A DNA stretch of 64,000 nt from Alteromonas sp. a30 (lineage in GTDB: Bacteria > Pseudomonadota > Gammaproteobacteria > Enterobacterales > Alteromonadaceae), in assembly GCF_026788005.1 (NCBI RefSeq), contig NZ_JABEPE010000013.1:1-64000 (forward strand), given 5' to 3'. Made by a program: the position numbers and the translations under genes. This document shows positions 25,780-35,485 of the stretch, piece by piece; position 1 is the stretch's first letter; each line of letters starts with the position of its first letter. The notes under the pieces are model-generated. The model had not been told where the DNA came from and made no database searches. It was given only the letters and a program-made list of their open reading frames with translations.

Positions 25780-26760
25780 ATGAAAAGTTTTTTAAAGCGC
25801 CTTTTAATGTCAGTTCGCCTCTTCCGTTTTATTGTTGGTAAAATTAGAAGTAAAAGGCACAAGCATCTGCTGAATGTGAGTTATGAGCAATACATGGCTG
25901 AACCTTTAAGTAGTGTTAAAATGCATAACGGAAATATCATGTGCTTGTATAAATCCGATAAAAAATCGGAAATGTACTTTAACGGAAACGCATACACGGA
26001 CATCCTCAATTTTATTTGGTTCGACTTTGTACAAGGCGCAAACATTGTTTTCGATTTGGGCGCGAATTATGGTCAGTTTGTGCTTAATCCCATTTCTAAA
26101 GATACGGCAACGAAAATTGAAGCCGCTTACTGTTTTGAGCCCAATCCCAAATTAGCCAATGCGCTTAATGAATCGTTGAAAAAAAGCGAACTTGAACAAC
26201 TTGTTAAAGTCGTACCATTAGGTGTTTCAAATGATGCTGGTAAGTTTGATTTTTTCATCAACCTATATAGCTCTGGCGGGTCTTCGTTAGATTCAGACCA
26301 AGCATTTAATCCTTTAGATGGCATCTACCAATTAAAAACGGAAGTGCAAACAATCCGACTAGACGATTTTGCTAATAAAGAAAAGCTTTCCGTGAAAGGG
26401 AAAAGCGTAGCGTTGAAAATTGATGTTGAAGGGAGTGATTTTCTTGCGTTGGAAGGCGCGTTGCCTTTGCTGGCCGATGCGGAAGAGTTCCTTCTTATCA
26501 TGGAAACGGGTAAATCAAGTGCAGAAGCATTTGAAAAACGCTTTAGAGACAACGATGCACTCTCCTTCTTTAGTCAGCATCATTTATATGTGACTTATCA
26601 AAATCAAATGATAAAAGTGAAAGATTTTTATGACTATTTTTCACATTTTAAAAACACTAGAGGCAGCATCGATATAGTTGTTTGTACTCGACCGTTAGAC
26701 AGCAATCACTATTTAAATTTAGCTAAAAGTGCAAAAGAAAGCATGGGGCTAAGCACTTAA
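25780..26760 (+). CDS. FkbM family methyltransferase
   Basis: 326 residues from the ATG at 25780; a GTG at 25735 with AGGAG close by is an alternative start. The SAM-binding motif IVFDLGANYGQF and the family mark LKIDVEGSDFLALEGA are visible, as in FkbM-type O-methyltransferases that act on sugars or other secreted polymers. It lies between the two copies of the 616-bp repeat and has no biosynthetic partners, so it may be cargo of a mobile or duplicated segment. Substrate unknown. Confidence 0.85.
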   Translation: MKSFLKRLLMSVRLFRFIVGKIRSKRHKHLLNVSYEQYMAEPLSSVKMHNGNIMCLYKSDKKSEMYFNGNAYTDILNFIWFDFVQGANIVFDLGANYGQFVLNPISKDTATKIEAAYCFEPNPKLANALNESLKKSELEQLVKVVPLGVSNDAGKFDFFINLYSSGGSSLDSDQAFNPLDGIYQLKTEVQTIRLDDFANKEKLSVKGKSVALKIDVEGSDFLALEGALPLLADAEEFLLIMETGKSSAEAFEKRFRDNDALSFFSQHHLYVTYQNQMIKVKDFYDYFSHFKNTRGSIDIVVCTRPLDSNHYLNLAKSAKESMGLST

Positions 26761-26854
26761 ACTACTTCTAAAAATTGCTTCTGAGAACAGAAAGTGACGC
26801 AAGCCGTTTTTGCAATAGCTCGCGTTAACTTAGTCAATATCGGATAGTTGTTTC

Positions 26855-26917
26855 GTTGGTTAGAGTACCACCTTGACATGGTGGGGGGCGGTAGTTCGAG
26901 TCTACTCGGACGCACCA
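26855..26917 (+). pseudogene. tRNA-Val 3' fragment
   Basis: 63 bases identical to positions 15-77 of the intact tRNA except two changes (C to T after the D-arm, T to G in the variable region). The acceptor 5' strand and half of the D-arm are missing, so it cannot be a working tRNA. It is the left end of repeat copy B. Confidence 0.9.
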
Positions 26918-27140
26918 TCTCTCCTTTTAAATATCCTTAACTTCCTTCTAATTGATAAAAGAGCATTCGCTATTTTGTCGTTGTGTCATTTCTTGATGCT
27001 GAAAAACTAAGTCCTCAAACAAACTTGTCAAATGGATAATATTATTTATTTAATATTTCATATGTTCGCAATCTGGCTGCAATATAAACAAGTGAATAAT
27101 TAAGCTCTTTTTAACTATCCATACTCACAAAAGGCTTATT

Positions 27141-27470
27141 ATGAAAAACACACTTAAACTTCTATCAGGTCTAGCTGTTATCGTTTCAGGTGGAGCACAA
27201 TCAGCAGTGTTTAATTGTCCTTCCGTTGTTACTGATGTGAATTATTACAATGGCAATTACCGCATTCTGTCGACCAATGCTAGCGGAGTTCGCAACCAAG
27301 CGTTTACCATTCCTTCCTCTCGTCAATACCTTATTGCTCAGGCGTTGCAAGCACAGAGCACGCAAGAGGTGTATACCATTGTTGTAGAACATACCCCAGA
27401 ATACCCTTCCACTGATACTCGCTGTCGCGATAACAACGAAGCGTTGCAGGCTGTGGCTATTACAAATTAA
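27141..27470 (+). CDS. Small secreted protein, copy B
   Basis: 109 residues, same signal peptide and two cysteines as the gene at 25207. It differs in Ser88 to Tyr and one silent change. The 220 bases upstream are also the same as in copy A, so both copies keep the same promoter and ribosome binding region. Function unknown. Confidence 0.72.
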   Translation: MKNTLKLLSGLAVIVSGGAQSAVFNCPSVVTDVNYYNGNYRILSTNASGVRNQAFTIPSSRQYLIAQALQAQSTQEVYTIVVEHTPEYPSTDTRCRDNNEALQAVAITN

Positions 27471-27649
27471 TTCTGTTTATTTGACTCTGGATTTAGTCTA
27501 ATTTATGGACTGAGATAACTTCTTTGTGTGCTTATTTATTTTATATGAGGGTGTAGAATTTTGGTTGAACAGTTATGGGAATTTATGATTCCAAGTCTAT
27601 CAGTTAACCTCTTGAATGTGCTCAAGGCTCGCCAATTACAGGGGGGGCT

Positions 27650-28099
27650 TTGGTAGTTTGGACGAAAAACCAGAGGGAGATAGCTTATAAAGGGGAGGAA
27701 ATTGGTTACTTTAATTTAAAATGGGGATGGTGGGAATCTAGAGGATTAAGTAAAGAGGTTAAGACTGCTCCTATCTTTATGCCTGAATCAGGTAGATTGA
27801 ATAATCTTTCTGACATTAATTCGAGTGACTATCTATTTTCATTTTTCCCACTTTTATCTCCAGAGGAAACCGCACAATACAGGGAAAATATAAGTCGAAA
27901 CCCAGATGACCCTCTAGAATATGGATTCTACAATAGTATCAGCGATCCAACTTATCGGCTCGTTTATCAGGCGATTTTTGCGTCAATAGCAATATCTGAC
28001 TCTACATTAACAGATGAATACATTAATAACTTTATAAATGCCGAGCGAGCTTTGATTCACTCAAAAGCCCGGTTATCCGTGCTAGGCAGATATTTATAA
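27650..28099 (+). CDS. Hypothetical protein, perhaps frameshifted at its N-terminus
   Basis: 149 residues from a TTG with a poor ribosome binding site (a run of seven G). No family recognised; the end is helical. Another frame, opening at TTG 27561 after GAGGG and containing ATG 27585, ends at 27656. The two frames would join if the G7 tract at 27641-27647 had eight G, giving a protein about 30 residues longer. The gene may thus be broken, slippery, or misread by sequencing. It overlaps the stop of the convergent DUF3080 gene. Confidence 0.5.
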   Translation: MVVWTKNQREIAYKGEEIGYFNLKWGWWESRGLSKEVKTAPIFMPESGRLNNLSDINSSDYLFSFFPLLSPEETAQYRENISRNPDDPLEYGFYNSISDPTYRLVYQAIFASIAISDSTLTDEYINNFINAERALIHSKARLSVLGRYL

Positions 28100-29359
28100 C
28101 CTTTTTCTCAATCCCACCTTCACCCCACATTGCTTAAACACCTCTTGCCAGATTTTCACATGGTCGAGTAGGGCTTGTTGATACTGTTCAAATAGCATCT
28201 TGGTTTGTGTTTGAAGAAAGGCATCAAATTCTGGATTGGCGTTTGGCATTGTGTAAATGCTGCTAAGCATTGGGCTAAGTTGGTAATGCTGTTTGTTCAA
28301 GGCCGATGCAAGTGGCTGAATTTTTTCGATGAAGAATAGGCGCATTACATTGCTGAGGTATTCCGTTTGTTTCTTGCCTTTTGGTGTTGTGCAATCAAGG
28401 TTTCGCAATTCGCTATTTAAAAAAGCATTGAGTCGCTGAAAATTAGCGCGATAGTAGGAAAAGCTATTCCACAATCGAGCAGGCAGTTTTTGCTGGGCAA
28501 TGTGCTTAAGCGCGTTGAGTAAATCGCTTTGTGTTATGGTTCGTTCTAATTGAGTAGGGGCTTTCGCTTCTGATTTTGCATCTGTTTTGCTTTCAAAAAA
28601 TTCGCTTTGGGATACGTGCTGTAAGTAGTTAAATTCGCTAAGCGAAAGTGAATAGGCTTGGGTATCATCAGGCATTAAAATGGCGGGCGAATAAAGCGCC
28701 GCTCGAAGGCTTTTATCTGTATACAGCAAGTTGCGCCAGCTAATGCGTTTATCTTCGATTTTGAGGTTTGTTAACGTTTCGATTAAACCTTGAGTTTCTT
28801 TGTTTTCCCGCGTTTCACTTTTACTCAGAATCTTGCTTTTTTCTGACGTATAGGCAAGCACACAGGCATTCAGTGCGTTGAGTAGTTTGTCGTGATACAA
28901 AAATTGCAGTGCTTGGTCTTGTACGCGGCCTAAGCTGGTGTTGTGTTCAGCAATAATAGATTTCAGCGTGCCGCAATTGGGTAAGGCGTAAAAATCTTTG
29001 AGTGTGAGCTTTGATTGTTCAGAAGCCAAAGGCAACGCGCTGATGTTCGGTAATTGATGTATTTTAGCGTGAGTTAACGGGTGAGACTCTGATATTTCTG
29101 TTACCTCGTACAATTCCGGCGGTGCGGTTTCCAATATATTGGCTAACCGTTGCGTGTAGGTTTCAAAGGTATCAATAACCTCGGGTTTGGGTGTGCATGA
29201 TGCCAACAATAGCAACATTAACAACGTCCACAATACGGTGACTTTGGGTCGTAGTTTGTATTTAAGCTTTTGGTATTTTGTCTTTGTTTCGAGCGAGGTC
29301 CAATAGGCTTTAATCGCTGTCTGTGCTAACGCTAACTTGCAGGTGTTTTTGAAGTTCAT
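28094..29359 (-). CDS. DUF3080 family lipoprotein
   Basis: About 421 residues from the ATG at 29359 (start uncertain; 29365 is equally possible). After a basic N-terminus a hydrophobic stretch ends in LLLLASC, a lipobox whose Cys would be lipid-modified. The rest is helical and matches the DUF3080 family of gammaproteobacteria. It overlaps the end of the CPXCG gene, its usual partner. Function unknown; likely anchored to the outer membrane. Confidence 0.8.
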   Translation of the reverse strand: MNFKNTCKLALAQTAIKAYWTSLETKTKYQKLKYKLRPKVTVLWTLLMLLLLASCTPKPEVIDTFETYTQRLANILETAPPELYEVTEISESHPLTHAKIHQLPNISALPLASEQSKLTLKDFYALPNCGTLKSIIAEHNTSLGRVQDQALQFLYHDKLLNALNACVLAYTSEKSKILSKSETRENKETQGLIETLTNLKIEDKRISWRNLLYTDKSLRAALYSPAILMPDDTQAYSLSLSEFNYLQHVSQSEFFESKTDAKSEAKAPTQLERTITQSDLLNALKHIAQQKLPARLWNSFSYYRANFQRLNAFLNSELRNLDCTTPKGKKQTEYLSNVMRLFFIEKIQPLASALNKQHYQLSPMLSSIYTMPNANPEFDAFLQTQTKMLFEQYQQALLDHVKIWQEVFKQCGVKVGLRKRL

Positions 29360-29501
29360 CCACATGTAATTGAAATCGTATTGGATTGCAGCAGTTGGCG
29401 CAATCTTCGTAGTAATCTTGGTCGCCGTTACTAAAATCAACTTCTGCATGGAAAGGATGACCACAATATGGGCATTGTACGTCTACTTGTTTAACTAACA
29501 T
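29310..29501 (-). CDS. CPXCG motif-containing cysteine-rich protein
   Basis: 63 residues from the ATG at 29501, chosen because AGGAG precedes it and the family is this long; the frame extends further upstream. VQCPYCGHPF and a second DCANCCNPIRF pair give four or five zinc-binding cysteines. The family is conserved in gammaproteobacteria beside DUF3080 lipoproteins. Function unknown. Confidence 0.85.
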   Translation of the reverse strand: MLVKQVDVQCPYCGHPFHAEVDFSNGDQDYYEDCANCCNPIRFQLHVDELQKHLQVSVSTDSD

Positions 29502-29787
29502 AGTCCAGCTCCTATTCTGACACAAACAGGGTTAGGTTAACGAGTGCATATGGTATCAATTTTAGCAATTTATTTAGACATCATAGGCATGATCGCTACG
29601 ATTATTGTGGATAATACGTTTTTTATTGATTTTTGTAGGGATTAGGCTCGTATTCAGTGGTATTTACTTACGTTAATTGATAGTATTCGCGCGATTTTTA
29701 AGTCAACTAATTCTAGTTGAACCTTTTCTTATTTTTGTTTTCACAAGTGGCGCTTGGTACGCGTCACCACTGTAGTAAGGAATTAAC

Positions 29788-31704
29788 ATGCCTGTAATTA
29801 CACTTCCCGATGGCAGCCAACGCCAATTTGAAAACCCTGTTTCCGTGATGGATGTTGCTAACGATATTGGTCCAGGTTTAGCCAAAGCAACGATCGCTGG
29901 CGAAATCGATGGTCAATTAGCCGATGCAAGCGATGTAATGCAAAACGACGCTAAGTTACGCATTATCACCACCAAAGACGACGAGGGGCTAGAAATCTTA
30001 CGTCACTCTTGTGCTCACCTTTTAGGGCATGCCATCAAACAACTTTGGCCAAATGTTAAAATGGCAATTGGTCCGGTTATCGATAACGGCTTTTATTACG
30101 ATATTGATTTAGAAGAGCCTATTCGACAGGAAGATCTTCAGAAGCTTGAAGAGCGCATGTTGAAGCTTGCGAAAACAAATTATGATGTTGTTAAGAATAC
30201 TGTATCTTGGCAAGAAGCCCGCGATACATTTGAAGCTCGCGGCGAAACTTATAAAATAGAAATCTTGGATGAGAACATCAGTAAGGATGATCGTCCGGGG
30301 TTATATCATCACGAAGAATACGTTGATATGTGTCGTGGTCCTCACGTGCCAAACATGCGTTTCTGTCATCACTTTAAATTAATGAAGGTGGCTGGAGCGT
30401 ACTGGCGCGGTAATAGCGACAACAAAATGCTGCAACGTATATACGGCACAGCGTGGGCAGATAAAAAAGCGTTAAAGTCTTATTTAACTAAGCTCGAAGA
30501 AGCAGAGAAGCGTGATCACCGTAAAATCGGTAAAGCACTAGATTTATTTCACTGGCAAGAAGAAGCGCCAGGCATGGTATTTTGGCACAACAATGGTTGG
30601 ACTATATACAAAGAGCTTGAAGCATACGTGCGCGAAATGCTGGTAGATTACGATTATGAAGAGGTGAAAGGGCCATTGATGATGGATCGTTCACTCTGGG
30701 AAAAATCTGGTCATTGGGACAAATACGCCGAAAACATGTTCACTACGCATTCTGAGCATCGTGAATACGCGGTAAAACCCATGAACTGTCCGGGACACGT
30801 TCAAATTTTCAATCAAGGTTTGAAGTCATATCGCGATTTACCTCTGCGCATGGCAGAGTTTGGTAGCTGCCATCGTAATGAGCCATCCGGTTCTTTGCAC
30901 GGCTTGATGCGTGTTCGTGGTTTTACGCAGGATGATGCTCATATCTTCTGTACAGAAGAGCAAATCCTCGAGGAAGTAAGCGGTTGTATTCGTATGGTTT
31001 ACGAAGCTTACAAAACGTTCGGCTTCGAAAATATTCTCGTAAAATTGTCTACGCGTCCTGAAAAGCGTGTCGGCAGTGATGAAATATGGGACAAAGCGGA
31101 ACAAGCATTAGCTCAAGCATTAGAATTAAATTCGATTGAGTTTGAATATCAAGAAGGCGAGGGCGCGTTCTACGGCCCTAAAATTGAGTTCACCTTGTTG
31201 GATTGTTTAGACCGTCAATGGCAATGTGGAACTGTTCAGCTAGACTTCTCAATGCCTAATCGTTTGGATTCAACTTACGTGGCTGAGGATGGTGAACGTA
31301 AAGTGCCGGTGATGATTCACCGTGCGATTTTAGGTTCGTTGGAACGCTTCATTGGTATTTTGACCGAAGAATATGCAGGGCACTTCCCAATTTGGTTGGC
31401 GCCGATGCAAGTTGCGGTGATGAATATTACCGATAAACAAGCTGATTATGTTCAAAGTGTTGCAAAAAAACTACGCAAAAATGGGATTCGTGTCATTGCG
31501 GACTTGAGAAATGAAAAAATTGGCTTTAAAATCCGCGAGCACACACTTAAACGTGTTCCATATTTGCTCGTTGTCGGTGATAAAGAAGTAGAGGCTGGTG
31601 AAGTCTCTGTTCGGACTCGTAAAGGTGAAGACCTCGGCAAATTTAAGCTAGAAGATATGGTAGAAAAAATCAGTCAAGAGATTGATGAAAAAGAATTATT
31701 TTAA
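29788..31704 (+). CDS. thrS: Threonyl-tRNA synthetase
   Basis: 638 residues, complete. TGS domain (about 1-62), second additional domain with [10 protein letters not shown] and the DMCRGPHV editing site, class II catalytic core with MNCPGH (zinc Cys) and anticodon-binding end. First gene of thrS-infC-rpmI-rplT, the usual order. AGGAAT precedes the ATG. The 260-base upstream spacer may hold an autoregulatory operator as in E. coli, but I could not make out its tRNA-like arms. Confidence 0.97.
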   Translation: MPVITLPDGSQRQFENPVSVMDVANDIGPGLAKATIAGEIDGQLADASDVMQNDAKLRIITTKDDEGLEILRHSCAHLLGHAIKQLWPNVKMAIGPVIDNGFYYDIDLEEPIRQEDLQKLEERMLKLAKTNYDVVKNTVSWQEARDTFEARGETYKIEILDENISKDDRPGLYHHEEYVDMCRGPHVPNMRFCHHFKLMKVAGAYWRGNSDNKMLQRIYGTAWADKKALKSYLTKLEEAEKRDHRKIGKALDLFHWQEEAPGMVFWHNNGWTIYKELEAYVREMLVDYDYEEVKGPLMMDRSLWEKSGHWDKYAENMFTTHSEHREYAVKPMNCPGHVQIFNQGLKSYRDLPLRMAEFGSCHRNEPSGSLHGLMRVRGFTQDDAHIFCTEEQILEEVSGCIRMVYEAYKTFGFENILVKLSTRPEKRVGSDEIWDKAEQALAQALELNSIEFEYQEGEGAFYGPKIEFTLLDCLDRQWQCGTVQLDFSMPNRLDSTYVAEDGERKVPVMIHRAILGSLERFIGILTEEYAGHFPIWLAPMQVAVMNITDKQADYVQSVAKKLRKNGIRVIADLRNEKIGFKIREHTLKRVPYLLVVGDKEVEAGEVSVRTRKGEDLGKFKLEDMVEKISQEIDEKELF

Positions 31705-31724
31705 TTTTCTCGGAGGAATTGCTC

Positions 31725-32264
31725 ATTAAAAGAGGCAACAACAAAGCTGATACGAACAAAACGCGTATCAACGACGAAATTACAGCTCGAGAGGTGCGTT
31801 TAATAGCTGAGGATGGAGAACAAAAGGGAGTTGTTTCATTATCAGATGCACTGGAATTAGCAAGCGGATCAGAGTTGGACTTGGTTGAAATTAGTCCAAA
31901 TGCTGAGCCTCCAGTCTGTAAAGTCATGGATTATGGCAAGTTTCTTTTCGAGAAAAGTAAGGCTCAGAAAGAGCAAAAGAAAAAGCAGAAGCAAATTCAG
32001 GTCAAGGAGGTTAAATTCCGCCCTGGCACTGATATAGGCGACTACCAGGTAAAACTGCGCAACCTGCGTCGCTTCCTAGAAGGTGGTGATAAGGCTAAAG
32101 TAACGATTCGCTTCCGCGGTCGAGAAATGGCTCACCAAGAGATCGGCATTGAGCTTTTAAATCGCATTAAAACCGACTTAGAAGACATTGCAACCTGCGA
32201 ATTCTTCCCTAATAGGGTAGAAGGCAGACAAATGATCATGGTGCTCGCCCCAAATAAAAAGTAG
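31725..32264 (+). CDS. infC: Translation initiation factor IF-3 (AUU start)
   Basis: 179 residues. [21 protein letters not shown] and the C-terminal domain are typical. The start is read as ATT at 31725: GGAGG (31712-31716) lies eight bases before it, while the in-frame TTG at 31719 is only two bases from the same site. An AUU start is the rule for infC in enterobacteria, where IF-3 rejects non-AUG starts and so limits its own synthesis. It follows thrS by 20 bases. Confidence 0.95.
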   Translation: MKRGNNKADTNKTRINDEITAREVRLIAEDGEQKGVVSLSDALELASGSELDLVEISPNAEPPVCKVMDYGKFLFEKSKAQKEQKKKQKQIQVKEVKFRPGTDIGDYQVKLRNLRRFLEGGDKAKVTIRFRGREMAHQEIGIELLNRIKTDLEDIATCEFFPNRVEGRQMIMVLAPNKK

Positions 32265-32326
32265 GTCTTTAGGTTTTACAAGCGTTAACTACTTGTAGTT
32301 AAACACCTAATACCTTGTTGTTTAAT

Positions 32327-32344
32327 GCGTACAATATTGTACGC
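32327..32344 (+). promoter_or_regulatory. Perfect 18-base palindrome in the rpmI leader
   Basis: GCGTACAATATTGTACGC, 26 bases before the rpmI ATG. A second hairpin (TTAACTA/TAGTTAA, about 32284-32302) lies upstream. In E. coli the infC-rpmI spacer carries RNA structure bound by ribosomal protein L20. Either that role or a DNA-binding site is possible. Confidence 0.5.
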
Positions 32345-32370
32345 CCTAAAAATGCGGAGTATTAAAACTC

Positions 32371-32568
32371 ATGCCTAAAATTAAAACTAACAGCGGAGCT
32401 GCTAAGCGGTTTAAGAAAACTGCTTCGGGTGGTTTCAAAAGAAAACAGTCTCATCTTCGCCACATTTTGACGAAGAAAAGCTCTAAGCGTAAGCGTCAGC
32501 TTCGTAATAAAGAGATGGTTCACTCATCAGACACTGCGTTGATCCAACGCATGATGCCTTACGTGTAA
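32371..32568 (+). CDS. rpmI: Ribosomal protein bL35
   Basis: 65 residues, very basic, [17 protein letters not shown] start typical of L35. It is part of the large ribosomal subunit. The stop is 14 bases before the rplT start, and the pair is co-transcribed with infC. Confidence 0.97.
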   Translation: MPKIKTNSGAAKRFKKTASGGFKRKQSHLRHILTKKSSKRKRQLRNKEMVHSSDTALIQRMMPYV

Positions 32569-32582
32569 CGGGAGACTGAATA

Positions 32583-32936
32583 ATGCCAAGAGTAAAACGC
32601 GGTGTAGTGGCGCGCGCACGTCACAAAAAAATTCTTAAGCAAGCGAAAGGTTACTACGGTGCTCGTAGTCGCGTTTATCGCGTTGCCTTCCAAGCGGTAA
32701 CAAAAGCGGGTCAATACGCTTATCGTGACCGTCGTCAACGTAAGCGTCAATTCCGTCAATTGTGGATTGCACGTATTAATGCGGCAGCTCGCCAAAATGG
32801 TTTGTCTTATAGCCGTTTCATTAATGGGTTGAAGAAAGCGTCTGTTGAAATCGATCGTAAGATCCTTTCAGACATCGCAGTGCACGACAAAGCAGCATTT
32901 TCTGCTTTAGTGGATACTGCAAAAGGTGCTTTATAA
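32583..32936 (+). CDS. rplT: Ribosomal protein bL20
   Basis: 117 residues. [19 protein letters not shown] and the basic helical N-terminus followed by the globular end ([19 protein letters not shown]) identify L20, an early-assembly 50S protein and, in E. coli, repressor of its own operon. GGGAGA precedes the ATG. Two hairpins follow the stop. Confidence 0.97.
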   Translation: MPRVKRGVVARARHKKILKQAKGYYGARSRVYRVAFQAVTKAGQYAYRDRRQRKRQFRQLWIARINAAARQNGLSYSRFINGLKKASVEIDRKILSDIAVHDKAAFSALVDTAKGAL

Positions 32937-32977
32937 TATAGCCATTAAGAAAACCGCATTGCGGTTTTAGCATGATT

Positions 32978-33004
32978 AAAAGGAGCGTATATCGCTCCTT
33001 TTTT
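32978..33004 (+). terminator. Terminator of the infC-rpmI-rplT operon
   Basis: Arms AAAAGGAGCG (32978-32987) and complement (32993-33002), loop TATAT, ending in a run of six T. A first hairpin (AAAACCGCA/TGCGGTTTT, 32950-32968) lies just upstream. Confidence 0.9.
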
Positions 33005-33072
33005 ATGGTGATTGCCTCATCCTGAAAGGCGTTGACATATAGGGACTTTATGCCAACTTAAATATTCAAAAC

Positions 33073-34317
33073 TTAAGCTCGTTGACTTTCAAACAAAGTC
33101 GCAACATCTTCAAAAGATTCAGACCATTTAATCGCGTCTTGGAATAGATTCGGCAAAAGCTCTTCCTTAACTTTTACAACCCGAGCCAATTTTTGCGTGT
33201 TATACCAACTGCCAGATTCATAAGCTTTTACCAATTCTAAATTATGGGTGAGAGGAGTCTGATAACCCAGCAGTGCCTCTCTAATCTCCACGACTAATGG
33301 TAAGTTGATGATAATATCCTGCATATCTTGATCAAGAATGGCATCTACGAGCGAAAATAATCCAATTAAAAACGCTTGGTCTTTTAAAGCCGGCAGAGTT
33401 CTTTCAGCAATAAGCTCACAAAACCGTGCCCGAATAATGGACATCCGAATAAGCTCCATAGGTTTTACAGTGCCTAAGTGCGCTGTAGCGATCAAAGCAA
33501 TGAATTTGCGTGCTCTTTCTTCGCCTAAATAGATGAGTGCCTGTTTTATCGAAGAAATAGGCTCTATAAGCACAAATATTCCAGAGTTAATGAACTTTAA
33601 AAGCTTGTAAGTTAACGATACATCTTTTTCGAAGAGGCGGGTCAATTTGGCGTAGCTGAAATTGTCTTTTAACACCTCAGCATAAACTGCTAACACAATT
33701 TGATGGCTGGTATCGATGTCTTTATTAGCCATCATCTCAGGTTTGCAGAAGAAAAAGCCTTGATAGAAGTCGAATCCCATTTTTTTGGCTTGTTCAAATT
33801 CTTCAGCTGTTTCTACTTTCTCTGCCAGAAACTTCATGTGCTTGAACTTCTTCTTTAGCATTGGCAAAGTGTCTGTTAGTTCGTGCAATGGCGTAGTAAA
33901 TAGGTCAAATTTTATTAACCGAGTAAAGTTCATAAAACGCTCCCAACCATGATGATATTGGAAGTCGTCTAAGGCTAATCGATACCCTTGATGAAACATT
34001 TCTCGGCAGGCTTGGAATACTTCATCTGTTGGTTTTACATCTTCTAAAATCTCTACCACTATATCCTTGGACGGAAGGAGTGTTGGAACGCGATCAAGTA
34101 TGCCTTGCTCTGAAAAGTTAACTAACGCCCGCTTTCCGTTAGTCATATTTTTTAAGCCAATATTAAGGTGTTGATTTACAATTAATTTTGAAGTTGCTGT
34201 GGTTGAATCTACCTCTTTGGGAAAAACGTTTTCAACACCATTACGAAAGAATAATTCATAAGCTACGGATTGTTTTTTTCTATTTAAAATCGCTTGTCGC
34301 GCCGCATATACCCGCAT
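33073..34317 (-). CDS. EAL-HDOD domain protein
   Basis: 414 residues. Residues 1-200 form an EAL-like domain in which the EAL signature is YELFFR, with VVEILEDV, LALDDFQYHHG and FLAEKVET; residues 205-400 form an HDOD domain. The altered first motif is usual for this subfamily, some of whose members degrade or bind cyclic di-GMP and affect motility or biofilm. Whether this one is catalytic cannot be told. Single gene, divergent from pheS. Confidence 0.88.
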   Translation of the reverse strand: MRVYAARQAILNRKKQSVAYELFFRNGVENVFPKEVDSTTATSKLIVNQHLNIGLKNMTNGKRALVNFSEQGILDRVPTLLPSKDIVVEILEDVKPTDEVFQACREMFHQGYRLALDDFQYHHGWERFMNFTRLIKFDLFTTPLHELTDTLPMLKKKFKHMKFLAEKVETAEEFEQAKKMGFDFYQGFFFCKPEMMANKDIDTSHQIVLAVYAEVLKDNFSYAKLTRLFEKDVSLTYKLLKFINSGIFVLIEPISSIKQALIYLGEERARKFIALIATAHLGTVKPMELIRMSIIRARFCELIAERTLPALKDQAFLIGLFSLVDAILDQDMQDIIINLPLVVEIREALLGYQTPLTHNLELVKAYESGSWYNTQKLARVVKVKEELLPNLFQDAIKWSESFEDVATLFESQRA

Positions 34318-34378
34318 TTAGCGAATACCTCCCGCCAAAATCTTTATCTATTGCTGTGTTTATTCGCTAATTAAGTGA

Positions 34379-35476
<1,098 letters not shown>

Positions 35477-35485
35477 AGCAGACCG

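Larger units (their letters stand above)
26855..27470 (+). repeat. 616-bp direct repeat, copy B
   Basis: Second copy of the segment at 24921-25536, offset by exactly 1,934 bases, four mismatches, no gaps. It starts inside a truncated tRNA-Val and ends at the stop codon of the duplicated gene. Confidence 0.95.

Noticed and set aside
24921..27470. Composite transposon made of two insertion sequences
   Set aside because: The repeats have no transposase, no terminal inverted repeats and no target duplication; they hold part of a tRNA and a secreted-protein gene instead.
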